Source: CAVQJU01 sp963712905 (lineage in GTDB: Bacteria > Acidobacteriota > Vicinamibacteria > Vicinamibacterales > CAVVIG01). From it: DNA of 64,000 nt. Shown here one piece after another: positions 1-14,901 of the stretch (the stretch's first letter is position 1; each line of letters starts with the position of its first letter). The notes beneath the pieces were generated by a model. That model saw nothing but the letters and a program-made list of their open reading frames with translations, made no database searches and was not told the origin of the DNA. A program made the position numbers and the translations under genes. The stretch covers positions 1 to 64,000 of the forward strand of contig CAVQJU010000004.1 of assembly GCA_963712905.1 (NCBI GenBank). Reading direction: 5' to 3'.

Positions 1-3973
<3,973 letters not shown>

Positions 3974-3977
3974 ATAC

Positions 3978-8186
<4,209 letters not shown>

Positions 8187-8210
8187 CGGCGGACGTTCGA
8201 TCTACATGGG

Positions 8211-8240
8211 GGCGGCGAGCTTCGGTTCGCCGCCCTTTTT
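8211..8240 (+). terminator. Rho-independent terminator of the rpoBC operon
   Basis: An 8-bp GC-rich perfect stem (GGCGGCGA / TCGCCGCC) with loop GCTTCGGT is followed by CTTTTT, 24 bases after the rpoC stop. A near-copy lies at 22931-22958, beyond the integron. Confidence 0.85.
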
Positions 8241-8283
8241 CACGTACGGGGCCACAGAGGCACAGAGGTCACTGAGTGCAGTA

Positions 8284-8307
8284 GTAGTGCAGGCCTTGAG
8301 GCCTGCC
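8284..8307 (+). repeat. Dispersed intergenic palindrome (CAGGCCTTGAGGCCTG type)
   Basis: A 24-base element with palindromic core CAGGCCTTGAGGCCTG. The same 24 bases occur at 54762-54785, and a variant in inverted orientation lies at 54815-54837. Just upstream is a CACAGAGGCACAGAGG stretch of the low-complexity kind common between genes in this lineage. Confidence 0.75.
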
Positions 8308-8311
8308 TCGG

Positions 8312-8632
8312 TCAGTCCCAATCCTCCCGCAGCACGTAGCGATCCCGCGGCTTCAGCTTGCGAGCCTCGACGAATCCGATCTGGTTCCGGCGCGGATCCG
8401 AGCGAAGGACCCACGCGATGTCTTCCATGTCCCCAATCGATGCGATCCGCTGGTCGGAGTAGCCGATGCAGGACGTCACGGGAAACGTGATGCGCGTGCG
8501 ATCTGACAGCCGGCGGCACTCGACGATCTCGTCGCGCAGGCGCTGGCCTTTGATGATGGTGGCGAAGCGGCAGGTGGAGCAGAGCGACGGGTCGCCGTGG
8601 TTGACCGTCCCTCCGCGAATCTTCAGGCGCAT
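8312..8632 (-). CDS. Conserved hypothetical protein with CSTC motif
   Basis: A 106-residue protein of unknown function. The start chosen is the ATG at 8632, preceded on the minus strand by a strong AGGAGGAGGT; a longer reading further upstream lacks such a site. The protein has one CSTC pair (SLCSTCRFATIIKG) near its N-terminus, then an ECRRL...VTSCIGY segment. Four cysteines could therefore form a small metal site or disulfides. It is transcribed away from intI, with the intI start 100 bases away. It has no signal peptide and no membrane segment. I recognise it only as a conserved-looking small protein and assign no function. Confidence 0.7.
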   Translation of the reverse strand: MRLKIRGGTVNHGDPSLCSTCRFATIIKGQRLRDEIVECRRLSDRTRITFPVTSCIGYSDQRIASIGDMEDIAWVLRSDPRRNQIGFVEARKLKPRDRYVLREDWD

Positions 8633-8709
8633 GCTGATCTGACCTCCTCCTAAGCGGTGCGTAGCATTGGGCACCTCCTTTCGCAGCGCCGCGTTCTTGC
8701 GATCATGAC

Positions 8710-8730
8710 GACGACGATGCCATCGTCGTC
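8710..8730. promoter_or_regulatory. 10-bp palindrome abutting the integrase start codon
   Basis: The arms GACGACGATG and CATCGTCGTC are perfect inverted repeats around a single central base and end two bases before the intI ATG. This is where a ribosome binding site would be, and no Shine-Dalgarno is visible. As DNA it looks like an operator; as RNA it would form an 8-bp stem with a 5-base loop over the translation start. Either reading would repress the integrase. The function is inferred. Confidence 0.45.
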
Positions 8731-8732
8731 TG

Positions 8733-9707
8733 ATGGAAGTCAAGCTGCTCGATCAGGTGCGCGCCGCGATCCGGACGCGTCACTACAGTCGCCGGACCGA
8801 GGAGGCGTACGTGTCCTGGATTCGGCGGTTCATCGTCTTCCACGGCAAGCGGCATCCACGAGATCTCGGCGAGGTTGACGTGGCGGCGTTTGTCTCGAGC
8901 CTGGCAACGCGCGGCGTGAGCGCGTCGACACAGAATCAGGCGCTCAGCGCCGTGTTGTTTCTTTACGAAGTGATTGTAGGGCGCCGGCTGGACTGGACGG
9001 ATTCCGTTGTACGGGCGCAGCGGCCAGTGCGTCTCCCGATCGTGTTGTCCGCGACGGAGGTGGCCGGGCTGCTCTCGCGTCTGCATGGCACCATGTGGCT
9101 GATGGCGTCGCTCCTGTACGGGGGCGGGTTGCGGCTCCTCGAGTGCGTGGAGCTTCGCGTCAAGGACGTGCAGTTCGACCGGGGCGAGTTGACGATTCGC
9201 GACGGCAAAGGCGGCAAGGATCGCGTCACGATGCTGCCTGCGCTCCTGAGGCAGCCGCTCGGCGATCACCTGACCTGGGTGAAGGCGCAGCATGACGCCG
9301 ATCTGGCCGCCGGGCGCGGCGCCGTGGCGCTGCCGGGAGCGCTTCGTCTGAAGTATCCGGGCGCGCCGTTCGAGTGGGGATGGCAGTGGGTGTTTCCGGC
9401 GACGCGGTTCTATGTCGATGCGGGGACCGGCGAGCGGAGGCGGCATCATCTGCACGAGTCGGTGTTGCAGCGGGCGGTGAAGGAGGCGGTGCGGGAGGCG
9501 GGCCTTGCGCGTCCTGCCAGTTGTCACACGCTTCGACATTCGTTTGCCACGCATTTGCTGGAGTCGGGGTACGACATCCGGACCATCCAGGAGTTGCTGG
9601 GTCATCGCGACGTGAGCACCACGATGATCTACACGCATGTGCTCAATCAGGGCGGGCGTGGCGTCCGGAGTCCGCTCGATCAGCTTGGTTCTGTGCCGGT
9701 GCGTTGA
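8733..9707 (+). CDS. intI: Integron integrase (tyrosine recombinase)
   Basis: A 324-residue tyrosine recombinase that would insert and excise cassettes at attI and attC. The N-terminal SAM-like DNA-binding domain is followed by the catalytic domain. The expected residues are visible: Arg in YGGGLRLLE, Lys in GKGGKDR, HxxR in HTLRHSFATH, His in LGHRDVSTT and Tyr in MIYTH. The segment around residues 195-222 (ALPGALRLKYPGAPFEW...WVFPA) is the extra patch that separates IntI from XerC/D and is used to hold folded attC DNA. The gene reads toward the cassettes, with attI beyond its 3' end, whereas most integrons have intI divergent from the array. The start lacks an obvious ribosome binding site and abuts a palindrome. 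Confidence 0.95.
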   Translation: MEVKLLDQVRAAIRTRHYSRRTEEAYVSWIRRFIVFHGKRHPRDLGEVDVAAFVSSLATRGVSASTQNQALSAVLFLYEVIVGRRLDWTDSVVRAQRPVRLPIVLSATEVAGLLSRLHGTMWLMASLLYGGGLRLLECVELRVKDVQFDRGELTIRDGKGGKDRVTMLPALLRQPLGDHLTWVKAQHDADLAAGRGAVALPGALRLKYPGAPFEWGWQWVFPATRFYVDAGTGERRRHHLHESVLQRAVKEAVREAGLARPASCHTLRHSFATHLLESGYDIRTIQELLGHRDVSTTMIYTHVLNQGGRGVRSPLDQLGSVPVR

Positions 9708-9904
9708 TGGTGCTCTGCGGCGGTGAAGCGACGCGTTCGGCGCGCTACACGGAAGTGTCTAGTCCGCCCGGCCCCCGGTGACAGTCGCAGTAACGTGCCG
9801 TCTGCTCAGGCAGTTGCGGTCATTGCGCGTCACCGCCTCCGGCGCTACACTGCGGCTGGTCTGTTCGTATCGGGTTACGTGGAACTGTCGACTATTTGTT
9901 AGAC
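9708..9904 (+). other. attI: Integron leader with attI-like recombination site
   Basis: A 197-base stretch with no credible gene, between the intI stop and the first cassette. It ends in GTTAGAC (9898-9904), which fits the GTTRRRY core where cassettes join attI. No attC-like hairpin precedes it, as expected for attI. It probably also holds the cassette promoter, but I cannot point to clear -35/-10 boxes. Confidence 0.65.
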
Positions 9905-9924
9905 CGCATCTATCGGAGGATCGC

Positions 9925-10383
9925 GTGACCGATGCAATCGATGTCCGAACGAGTGCCGATCAGGTCCTCATGCTCGAGCGCGGCGCTCTCGACCGATGGG
10001 GCAAAGGCGATCCCGGCGGCTTTCTGGAAGTGTATGCGCCCGACATCACGTACTTCGACCCGGTGACGGCAACGCGCATCGATGGGCATCAAGCGATGGC
10101 GGATTACTATCGTCCCTGGGTCGGTAAGATCCAAGTCGCCCGCTACGAGATGCTCAACCCGCAGGTCGTTGTTGAAGGCAACATGGCGCTCCTGACATAC
10201 AACCTGGTGAACTACATTCAGGATGCCGAACGTGTCGAGTCAGTGGGCAGTTGCTGGAATTCAACGACGGTGTATCAGCACCGTAGTGGTACATGGAAGG
10301 CGATCCACTCGCACTGGTCGTTCACTCGCCACACTGCGTTTCAGAACATGTCGTCTGAGGCGTCCGAGCGACAGGGAGCGTGA
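9925..10383 (+). CDS. NTF2/SnoaL-like protein (DUF4440 type), first cassette
   Basis: A 152-residue cytoplasmic protein of the cone-shaped NTF2/SnoaL fold. It has the usual features: an N-terminal helix with RWGKGDPGGFLEVYAPDITYFDP, a middle GHQAMADYYRP segment, and a C-terminal strand pair ending WKAIHSHWSFT. Members are enzymes (isomerases, cyclases) or ligand-binding proteins, and I cannot name a substrate. The GTG start is chosen because GGAGGA lies five bases upstream and the start falls just inside the cassette boundary. It is the first gene after attI, so it is the cassette best placed for transcription from the integron leader. Confidence 0.8.
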   Translation: MTDAIDVRTSADQVLMLERGALDRWGKGDPGGFLEVYAPDITYFDPVTATRIDGHQAMADYYRPWVGKIQVARYEMLNPQVVVEGNMALLTYNLVNYIQDAERVESVGSCWNSTTVYQHRSGTWKAIHSHWSFTRHTAFQNMSSEASERQGA

Positions 10384-10413
10384 GGCTGCGGTCGGCCGCA
10401 GGTGTCGGGGTCT

Positions 10414-10484
10414 GGAGAACAGCTGATCGTCAGCCGTCGGCCAGTTGCTTCCTTCGGCAATGGCTTCAGCATCAAGCGTTAAGA
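10414..10484 (+). repeat. attC site (degenerate)
   Basis: Imperfect inverted repeat: GAACAGCTGATCGTCAGCC on the left pairs with GGCTTCAGCATCAAGCGTT on the right. It ends in GTTAAGA, one base off the attC core GTTRRRY. It would close the NTF2-like cassette. Confidence 0.5.
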
Positions 10485-10530
10485 CAACAACGACGAACTC
10501 GGACATTCAAACGTGAATCTCGAAGCTGCG

Positions 10531-10597
10531 GTCGAACATCAACTGGAGCCGACGGCGCGTGGACAGAGCGCGCCGCGGCTCAGTTGTGACGTTAGGC
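10531..10597 (+). repeat. attC site
   Basis: The stem CAACTGGAGCCGACGGCGCG pairs with CGCGCCGCGGCTCAGTTG, leaving an unpaired G and an unpaired A as is typical of attC bottom-strand folding. It ends in GTTAGGC (10591-10597). The left core is degenerate (GTCGAAC). With the site at 10414-10484 it would bound a cassette of only about 113 bases that lacks a gene. Confidence 0.75.
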
Positions 10598-10616
10598 GCA
10601 CAGGAGGATAGAACAC

Positions 10617-11086
10617 GTGACTGCGGAAAACGTCTGGCGCGTGGCGAGGCGAGTGCTCGGTGTGGTACTTCGTCGTCGAAGGATTACTCTACGCGGCTGG
10701 GGCAACAGCTATGCTGGGCATAGTTGTTCCGAAAGGAAGCAGCCGCGCCGGGTACGTATCTGCGTCGCTTTTACAGGGTGTCATTGGTGTCGTAGCAGGG
10801 GTCGTTCTCTTACGAGGCAATATACGTCTGAGTGACTCCTCGCCGATCGACGTCGATCCCGTGGCACTGAAACGAGGCGCTCTACAGCTCCTCGGAATGT
10901 TTTTCCTTGTCCAGGGCGCAATCACGTTCGCAAGAGCAGCGGTCGGTGCGATCACTATTGAAGCCGGGTGGCAATTCCGAGCATCAGAGTTCACTGGCGG
11001 CAGTTGTCGAACTAGCTTCGGCCGGCCTGTTGATCAGGCGGCCGGAAAGCATTGCCACAGTGCTTCGGAGGTACGAAGGCGCCTAA
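10617..11086 (+). CDS. Small integral membrane protein, cassette gene (two frameshifts)
   Basis: The reading begins at GTG 10617, nine bases after AGGAGGA. It needs the removal of one base near 10659 and one near 10975 to make a continuous protein of about 155 residues. Three hydrophobic segments are visible: around WYFVVEGLLYAAGATAML, around LLQGVIGVVAGVVLL, and around LLGMFFLVQGAITFARA. The corrected C-terminus (ESIATVLRRYEGA) stops at the TAA embedded in the attC core GCCTAAC at 11081. Without the second correction the frame would run through the attC and into the next gene, which is implausible. I do not recognise the family. The shifts are probably assembly errors. Confidence 0.6.
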
Positions 11087-11178
11087 CCAGCCGCTGCAGC
11101 CGACGAGCGGCACACGGCCAACGAGCTGGGTCGAATCGCAGTGAGCGCCGCTCGCGGCTGAGCGGCATGCTGTTAGGC
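11081..11178 (+). repeat. attC site
   Basis: A textbook 98-base attC. GCCTAAC opens it and GTTAGGC closes it. The inner arms CTGCAGCCGACGAGCGGC and GCCGCTCGCGGCTGAGCGGC pair with unpaired bases. Confidence 0.92.
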
Positions 11179-11222
11179 GCCAATCTCGTTCGGGTTCACC
11201 ACCCAGCTGAACGGAGGAATCG

Positions 11223-11835
11223 ATGTCGCCCTTCTTTCTCGCCCTTCTTCTGATGGTGGCTGCATCCCTGCTGCTGTCTTTGGCCGCCGTGGCTCGAACT
11301 ATCTGGCTACGTTTGCGCCCGGCGGGAGCGGCGCAGCTTGGCGTCGGGCAGTCGCCAGCGCTACTCGAACGCTTCCGATTCCCTCTTGCTCCTTGCCGTA
11401 GCGATGTCCTGGTACAGCGTTGCGGCCGGTTGGGCTGGGCAGCTGGTGTGCTATCCCATCTATGCCGACATGAGCGCATACGGTCCGCAAGCCTTCCATG
11501 CCTACAGTCACGGCTATCTTTCTCGGTGGGCCACGGGCACCTGGCCCGTTGGAGTGATGTGTCTGACCTGGGCGATCCTCCTGTGGGTGCCGGTGCGAAA
11601 TGTGCCGAAGCGCCTCGTGTGGAGCATCGTCGCCCTTTGCGTCGCGTTCGCGGCGGTCACGCCTTTTGCTGCGATCGCCCAGGACCACATGTTCGCCGAG
11701 GGATTCTCGAATGATCAGTACGCCCGCCTGATGTTGTCGAACGGCGTGCGGACCGCCATTTTCACTCTTATCGGATTCCTTGCGCTCGTTGCGATGCGTC
11801 GGCGTTTAATGTTTGCTGAGTCCCCGGGCGCCTAA
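11223..11835 (+). CDS. Multi-pass membrane protein, cassette gene (one frameshift)
   Basis: ATG 11223 follows GGAGGAAT. One extra base between about 11335 and 11385 joins the N-terminal segment (MSPFFLALLLMVAASLLL) to a C-terminal segment with further hydrophobic stretches (LLLLAVAMSWYSVAAGW, GVMCLTWAILLWVPV, LVWSIVALCVAFAAVTPF, TAIFTLIGFLALVAM). This gives about 203 residues and roughly five membrane helices. The stop TAA lies inside the attC core GCCTAAC at 11830. I do not recognise the family. A hydrophilic loop with CYPIYADMSAYGPQAFHAYSHGY lies between helices. Confidence 0.6.
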
Positions 11836-11857
11836 CACGGTTATATGGACTCCTCCC

Positions 11858-12093
11858 AGCGATCAACGAGAACCCTGAATGGTGGCGATGACTGAGATCG
11901 GATGCAGTCGTATATCCGGCCGCTTCGTTGGAGCATCGTGGCTCCGGGCCATCATGGTGAGCCGCGCACTGGGGGCCAATCGCTGATCAGCGGCCTCAAG
12001 GGCCAGCCGTGTTATCGGCCTTATTCCAGTGCCGGTCCGACCGGTCACGCCATGATCAGGATGTTCTCGCTGAGCACTCCTTGGACAAGTTCG
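11858..12093 (-). ncRNA. Candidate bridge RNA region of IS copy 1
   Basis: A long non-coding 3' end of the element. IS110-family elements are known to encode a bridge RNA that pairs with donor and target DNA, placed 3' of the transposase in IS1111-type members. Position and length fit. I have not identified the target-binding or donor-binding loops, so this is an inference from layout. The equivalent region of copy 2 is 16292-16527. Confidence 0.35.
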
Positions 12094-13149
12094 TTATGCG
12101 GCGACGGGCACGCACGGGCCGGCGTTGAAGTTCTGTTCACGGCGCCAGACGGCCCAGACGATTCGTGCCAGCTTGTTCGCGACGGCGATCGCCGCTTTGT
12201 TGTGGCCGCGCCTGGCGGCGACGGCGACGGCCCAGTGCTGAAGCCGAGTCCCCTGGCCCTTCCCCCGGAGCGTCCGTTGGGCAGTGAGTAAGACAGCACG
12301 TGCGCCGTGCGTCAGTAAACAGCGCAGATAGACGTCGCCGCGCTTGCTGATCCGACCGAGGTGCCGGCGGAACCCGCTCGAGCGCTCGCTGGGCGTCAGT
12401 CCGAGCCAACTCGCAAAATAGCGGGCGCGACGAAACGCGTGGATGTGCGCGACGGCCCCCAGGAGCGCCGTCGCGGTGATGACGCCAATGCCCGGAATCG
12501 TGAGGAGGCGCTGGGCGACGGGATCGGCCGCGGCGACGCGCGCCAGTTGGCGATCGATATCCTTCACGCGTCGTTCCAGCGCACGCACTTCGTCGTAGAC
12601 AAGCGCCAGCGCCTGGCACAGATGCGCGGGCAGGCCGTTGTCCGCGTCTTCCAAGATGCGCGGCATCTTCGTCAGCAGGGTCCTTGCCCCGAGGGCGATC
12701 GGCATCCCGTGTTCGCGGAGCATCCCGCGCAGCGCGTTAATGCGGGCCGTGCGCGTCTGCTGCCACTGCGTGCGCACGCGATGGAGGGCTTGCAACGCCT
12801 GTTGCTCGGATGTTTTCACCGGCACGGGCTGAATCCCCGCACAGCGCGCGGCTTCGAGCAGCGCTTCCGTGTCCATCCGGTCGGTCTTATTGCGGCGCAC
12901 GTAGGGCTTCACGTACTGGACCGGCAACAGCTGCACGTGTTGCCCATGCGCCTGACAGCGGCGACCCCAGTAGTGTGCCGTCCCGCAGGCCTCCATCACG
13001 ACGGTGATACCGGCCGGCAACGCATCGACAAACGCCTCGAACTGCCGGCGCGTCAGTCGCTTGCGCTCGAGGATTCGGCCGACGCGATTGGCCGTCGCCA
13101 CTTCAAAGACATCCTTTGCCAAGTCCACCGCGACCGTCGTAGCATCCAT
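12094..13149 (-). CDS. IS110-family transposase (DEDD recombinase), copy 1
   Basis: A 351-residue transposase. The N-terminal RuvC-like DEDD domain begins VAVDLAKDVFEVA (first Asp) and continues with MEACGTAHYW (Glu) and the RRNKTDRMDTEALLEAAR segment carrying further acidic residues. The C-terminal Transposase_20 domain has LLTIPGIGVITATALLGAV and LGLTPSERSSGFRRHLGRISKRGD followed by the catalytic serine region. The protein is full length for the family. A purine-rich GAAGAGGAGG lies upstream of the ATG at 13149. The gene is transcribed against the cassettes. Confidence 0.95.
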   Translation of the reverse strand: MDATTVAVDLAKDVFEVATANRVGRILERKRLTRRQFEAFVDALPAGITVVMEACGTAHYWGRRCQAHGQHVQLLPVQYVKPYVRRNKTDRMDTEALLEAARCAGIQPVPVKTSEQQALQALHRVRTQWQQTRTARINALRGMLREHGMPIALGARTLLTKMPRILEDADNGLPAHLCQALALVYDEVRALERRVKDIDRQLARVAAADPVAQRLLTIPGIGVITATALLGAVAHIHAFRRARYFASWLGLTPSERSSGFRRHLGRISKRGDVYLRCLLTHGARAVLLTAQRTLRGKGQGTRLQHWAVAVAARRGHNKAAIAVANKLARIVWAVWRREQNFNAGPCVPVAA

Positions 13150-13329
13150 TTCGGCCTCCTCTTCGTTCAGCTTGTTGAACCCAAGCCTTCACCACGGCAG
13201 ATGCCGCGAACGAACGGGGAGGAGTCCATACCAATCACTGCAGCCGTCGCGCCAAGTGCTTATGCGATCATGTCACCGCGGCGCGCGGCTCAGCGCCGGT
13301 CGTTGGGCCGACATTCTGCGAGTTCGGTG

Positions 13330-13623
13330 ATGCTGAATCAACGAAAGAAGCGGACGGCGCGAAGGTCCAGCGTCCTAGTCAAGGTGGGAATGACCGTCCT
13401 GCACGTATTGCTGACATACGTGGTGGCATGGCACGTGTCCTTTCTCTTGATGTTCCTGTCTAGAGGGGATTCCATTGACTTCCAGCTATACGTCGGCTAC
13501 CTGCCTTTTGTCTTCGGGCCCGGCTTCGAAATACCGACGTTCATTCAGTTCGGCGCTGTTCTGCTGACGGGGTTCTACTTTTTGATCAGGCGACTGTTGA
13601 GGGCCGTTGGCTGGTTAGCATGA
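13330..13623 (+). CDS. Small two-helix membrane protein, cassette gene
   Basis: A 97-residue protein starting at ATG 13330, just inside the cassette that begins after GTTGGGC at 13308. A basic N-terminus (NQRKKRTARRSS) is followed by one long hydrophobic segment (VLHVLLTYVVAWHVSFLLMF), a short loop with GDSIDFQLYVGYLPFVFGPG, and a second hydrophobic segment (FIQFGAVLLTGFYFLIRRLL). The positive-inside rule suggests both termini are cytoplasmic. No family is recognised. No clear attC separates it from the toxin-antitoxin pair that follows. Confidence 0.6.
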   Translation: MLNQRKKRTARRSSVLVKVGMTVLHVLLTYVVAWHVSFLLMFLSRGDSIDFQLYVGYLPFVFGPGFEIPTFIQFGAVLLTGFYFLIRRLLRAVGWLA

Positions 13624-13747
13624 AGTTCCAGAGGCAATCACGAGGGACGATCAGACTGTCTGATGCGTCACAGGCCGGTGACGGCGTGAATTGTCGCTGC
13701 GAGGCCAAAGAGGCCATCGCCGAAGCGGATGAGCGTAGAATCCTGGT

Positions 13748-13969
13748 ATGAAGCTTGAGGAACTTGAGGCGGCCGCGCTGAAGCTTGATCCGAAGGGCCG
13801 GGCACGTCTGGCGGAGCGGTTGCTCGAAAGCCTGGAATCGCTCTCGCCCGAAGAGAATGCGCGAATCTGGGCGGAAGAAGCGCAGCGCCGAGCCGCGGCG
13901 CTGGAATCAGGCGAGCTCTCAAGCCGTCCCGCCGATGACGTGTTTCGCGAGGCGCGCGGCCGGATCTGA
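13748..13969 (+). CDS. Antitoxin, addiction-module component (TIGR02574 type)
   Basis: A 73-residue antitoxin-like protein. It has the family's typical composition: an opening ELEAAALKLDPKGRARLAERLLESLE (a helical repression and dimer segment) and a C-terminal tail (WAEEAQRRAAALESGE...DVFREARGRI) that would wrap the toxin. It is followed three bases later by a ParE/RelE-type toxin, the normal antitoxin-first order. The 124 bases upstream (13624-13747) have no gene and probably hold its own promoter, which is common for toxin-antitoxin cassettes. Confidence 0.88.
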   Translation: MKLEELEAAALKLDPKGRARLAERLLESLESLSPEENARIWAEEAQRRAAALESGELSSRPADDVFREARGRI

Positions 13970-13972
13970 CCG

Positions 13973-14263
13973 GTGCGCGTCACCTTCAACGAACTGGCCG
14001 AGCGCGAACTGAATGACGCGGCGCAGTACTACCAACACGAACAGCCCGGGCTCGGCGTCGCATTCATCGCGGAGGTCCGTCGGTGTACTGAGGCGCTCTC
14101 CGAACATCCGGAATCCGGCCCGATCGTTCTTGGCGCTATCCGACGCCGGCTGTGCCAGCGATTTCCATACGGACTGCTCTACACCTTCTCCAGAGACGAG
14201 CTGCGCATCCTCGCAGTCATGAATCTGAAGCGCCGACCTTGGTATTGGGTGGGAAGAACTTGA
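13973..14263 (+). CDS. RelE/ParE-family toxin
   Basis: A 96-residue toxin of the ParE/RelE fold. The opening VTFNELAERELNDAAQYYQHEQPGLGVAFIAEV matches the plasmid-stabilisation family, with the central helix pair and the C-terminal FPYGLLYTFSRDELRILAVMNLKRRPWYW strand pattern (given in part as landmarks). ParE-type members poison gyrase and RelE-type members cut mRNA, and the sequence alone does not decide which applies. The start GTG follows the antitoxin stop by three bases, so the pair is translationally coupled. The attC begins seven bases after the stop. Such pairs are thought to stabilise long cassette arrays. Confidence 0.9.
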   Translation: MRVTFNELAERELNDAAQYYQHEQPGLGVAFIAEVRRCTEALSEHPESGPIVLGAIRRRLCQRFPYGLLYTFSRDELRILAVMNLKRRPWYWVGRT

Positions 14264-14269
14264 TGGGCG

Positions 14270-14340
14270 GCCCAACATCGGCCTGCAGCCGACGGCGGCG
14301 GGCGATCATGAGCCGCCGCGGCTGAAGCCGCGCGTTAGGC
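14270..14340 (+). repeat. attC site
   Basis: A 71-base attC opening GCCCAAC (14270-14276) and closing GTTAGGC (14334-14340). The arms GCAGCCGACGGCGG and CCGCCGCGGCTG leave an unpaired A. Confidence 0.92.
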
Positions 14341-14364
14341 GCCCTCCATCAATTGGGGTCAGGC

Positions 14365-14769
14365 ATGGACCATTCGCCTCGTCTCTTCAAAGAATGGGTT
14401 GGGTACTACACCTACCAGGGCAAGACAACGAAGCTGCCAATGCACCTGACGCTCGAGTTCTCGAAAGGCGAGATTCATGGCGCGGGCATTGACAATCTGG
14501 GTCAATTCATCATCGACGGTTTCTTTGACGAGCGCACCAGTCACGCCAGGTGGTCCAAGCGATACCTAGGTGCGGACACAGTGGAATACGAAGGCACCCA
14601 GAGCGAAGACGAAATAGGCGGTTCCTGGTCTTTGGTTCAGACTGCCGACGGCAAAGAAACCAAACTCCGTGGCGATTTCCACCTTTGGCCGCTACCAGCG
14701 GGCCTCTATGGCGAAGACGAACCACTTCAGTCGGTCTTGGAGCGAGAGGTTAGAAGGAAAGGTCAGTAG
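14365..14769 (+). CDS. Hypothetical cassette protein
   Basis: A 134-residue soluble protein with no signal peptide and no membrane segment. ATG 14365 is preferred; an in-frame TTG 12 bases upstream would add four residues. The composition suggests a beta-rich fold: repeated Gly and aromatic positions (WVGYYTYQGKTTKLPMHLTLEF, GAGIDNLGQFIIDGFF, DEIGGSWSLVQTADG) resemble small beta-barrel or beta-sandwich proteins in which strands report on a bound ligand. I cannot assign a family. It fills one cassette between the attC sites ending at 14340 and beginning at 14788. Confidence 0.7.
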   Translation: MDHSPRLFKEWVGYYTYQGKTTKLPMHLTLEFSKGEIHGAGIDNLGQFIIDGFFDERTSHARWSKRYLGADTVEYEGTQSEDEIGGSWSLVQTADGKETKLRGDFHLWPLPAGLYGEDEPLQSVLEREVRRKGQ

Positions 14770-14787
14770 AGCGAAGGCGCCCTGGGT

Positions 14788-14888
14788 GCCTAACAACTCG
14801 ATGGAGCCGACCCGGCCGGCCGAGCGTCTGGGATTAGCGCGATACTAGTCTTCGGCTGGACGGGCGGCTCATCTCGAGGCCGTTAGCC
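14788..14888 (+). repeat. attC site
   Basis: A 101-base attC opening GCCTAAC (14788-14794) and closing GTTAGCC (14882-14888). The arms CTCGATGGAGCCGACCCG and CGGGCGGCTCATCTCGAG pair with unpaired G and A. Confidence 0.9.
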
Positions 14889-14901
14889 GGGGAGGAACCA
14901 A

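Larger units (their letters stand above)
11845..13229 (-). mobile_element. IS110-family (IS1111-type) insertion sequence, copy 1, in attC
   Basis: A 1385-bp element bounded by perfect 13-bp inverted repeats (ATGGACTCCTCCC at 11845-11857 and its complement at 13217-13229). The true ends may extend a few bases outside these, because both copies share extra bases on each side, as expected for the subterminal repeats of IS1111 elements. It carries one transposase gene on the minus strand, about 236 bases of non-coding DNA 3' of that gene, and only about 67 bases 5' of it. No target duplication is evident. A second copy, identical as far as I can compare, is at 16279-17663. Confidence 0.92.
11830..13308 (+). 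repeat. attC site split by an insertion sequence (copy 1)
   Basis: The left core GCCTAAC is at 11830-11836. The rest of the site resumes after the insertion at about 13230, with arms GCAGCCGTCGCGCC and GGCGCGCGGCTC (unpaired T), and closes with GTTGGGC at 13302-13308. The insertion falls between the outer core and the inner arm. This separates the two halves of the site by about 1.4 kb and should prevent folding into a normal attC hairpin. Confidence 0.85.

Noticed and set aside
8733..9707. Phage or ICE integrase in place of IntI
   Set aside because: The IntI-specific patch is present, and there are many attC sites and no phage or conjugation genes.
10380..10589. A 69-codon reading between the first two attC-like sites
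   Set aside because: It overlaps both hairpins, has a biased Arg/Ser composition and lacks a ribosome binding site.
12361..13623. A 420-codon plus-strand frame across IS copy 1
   Set aside because: It is the antisense of the transposase read through into the next cassette gene. Only the last 97 codons (from 13330) look like a protein.
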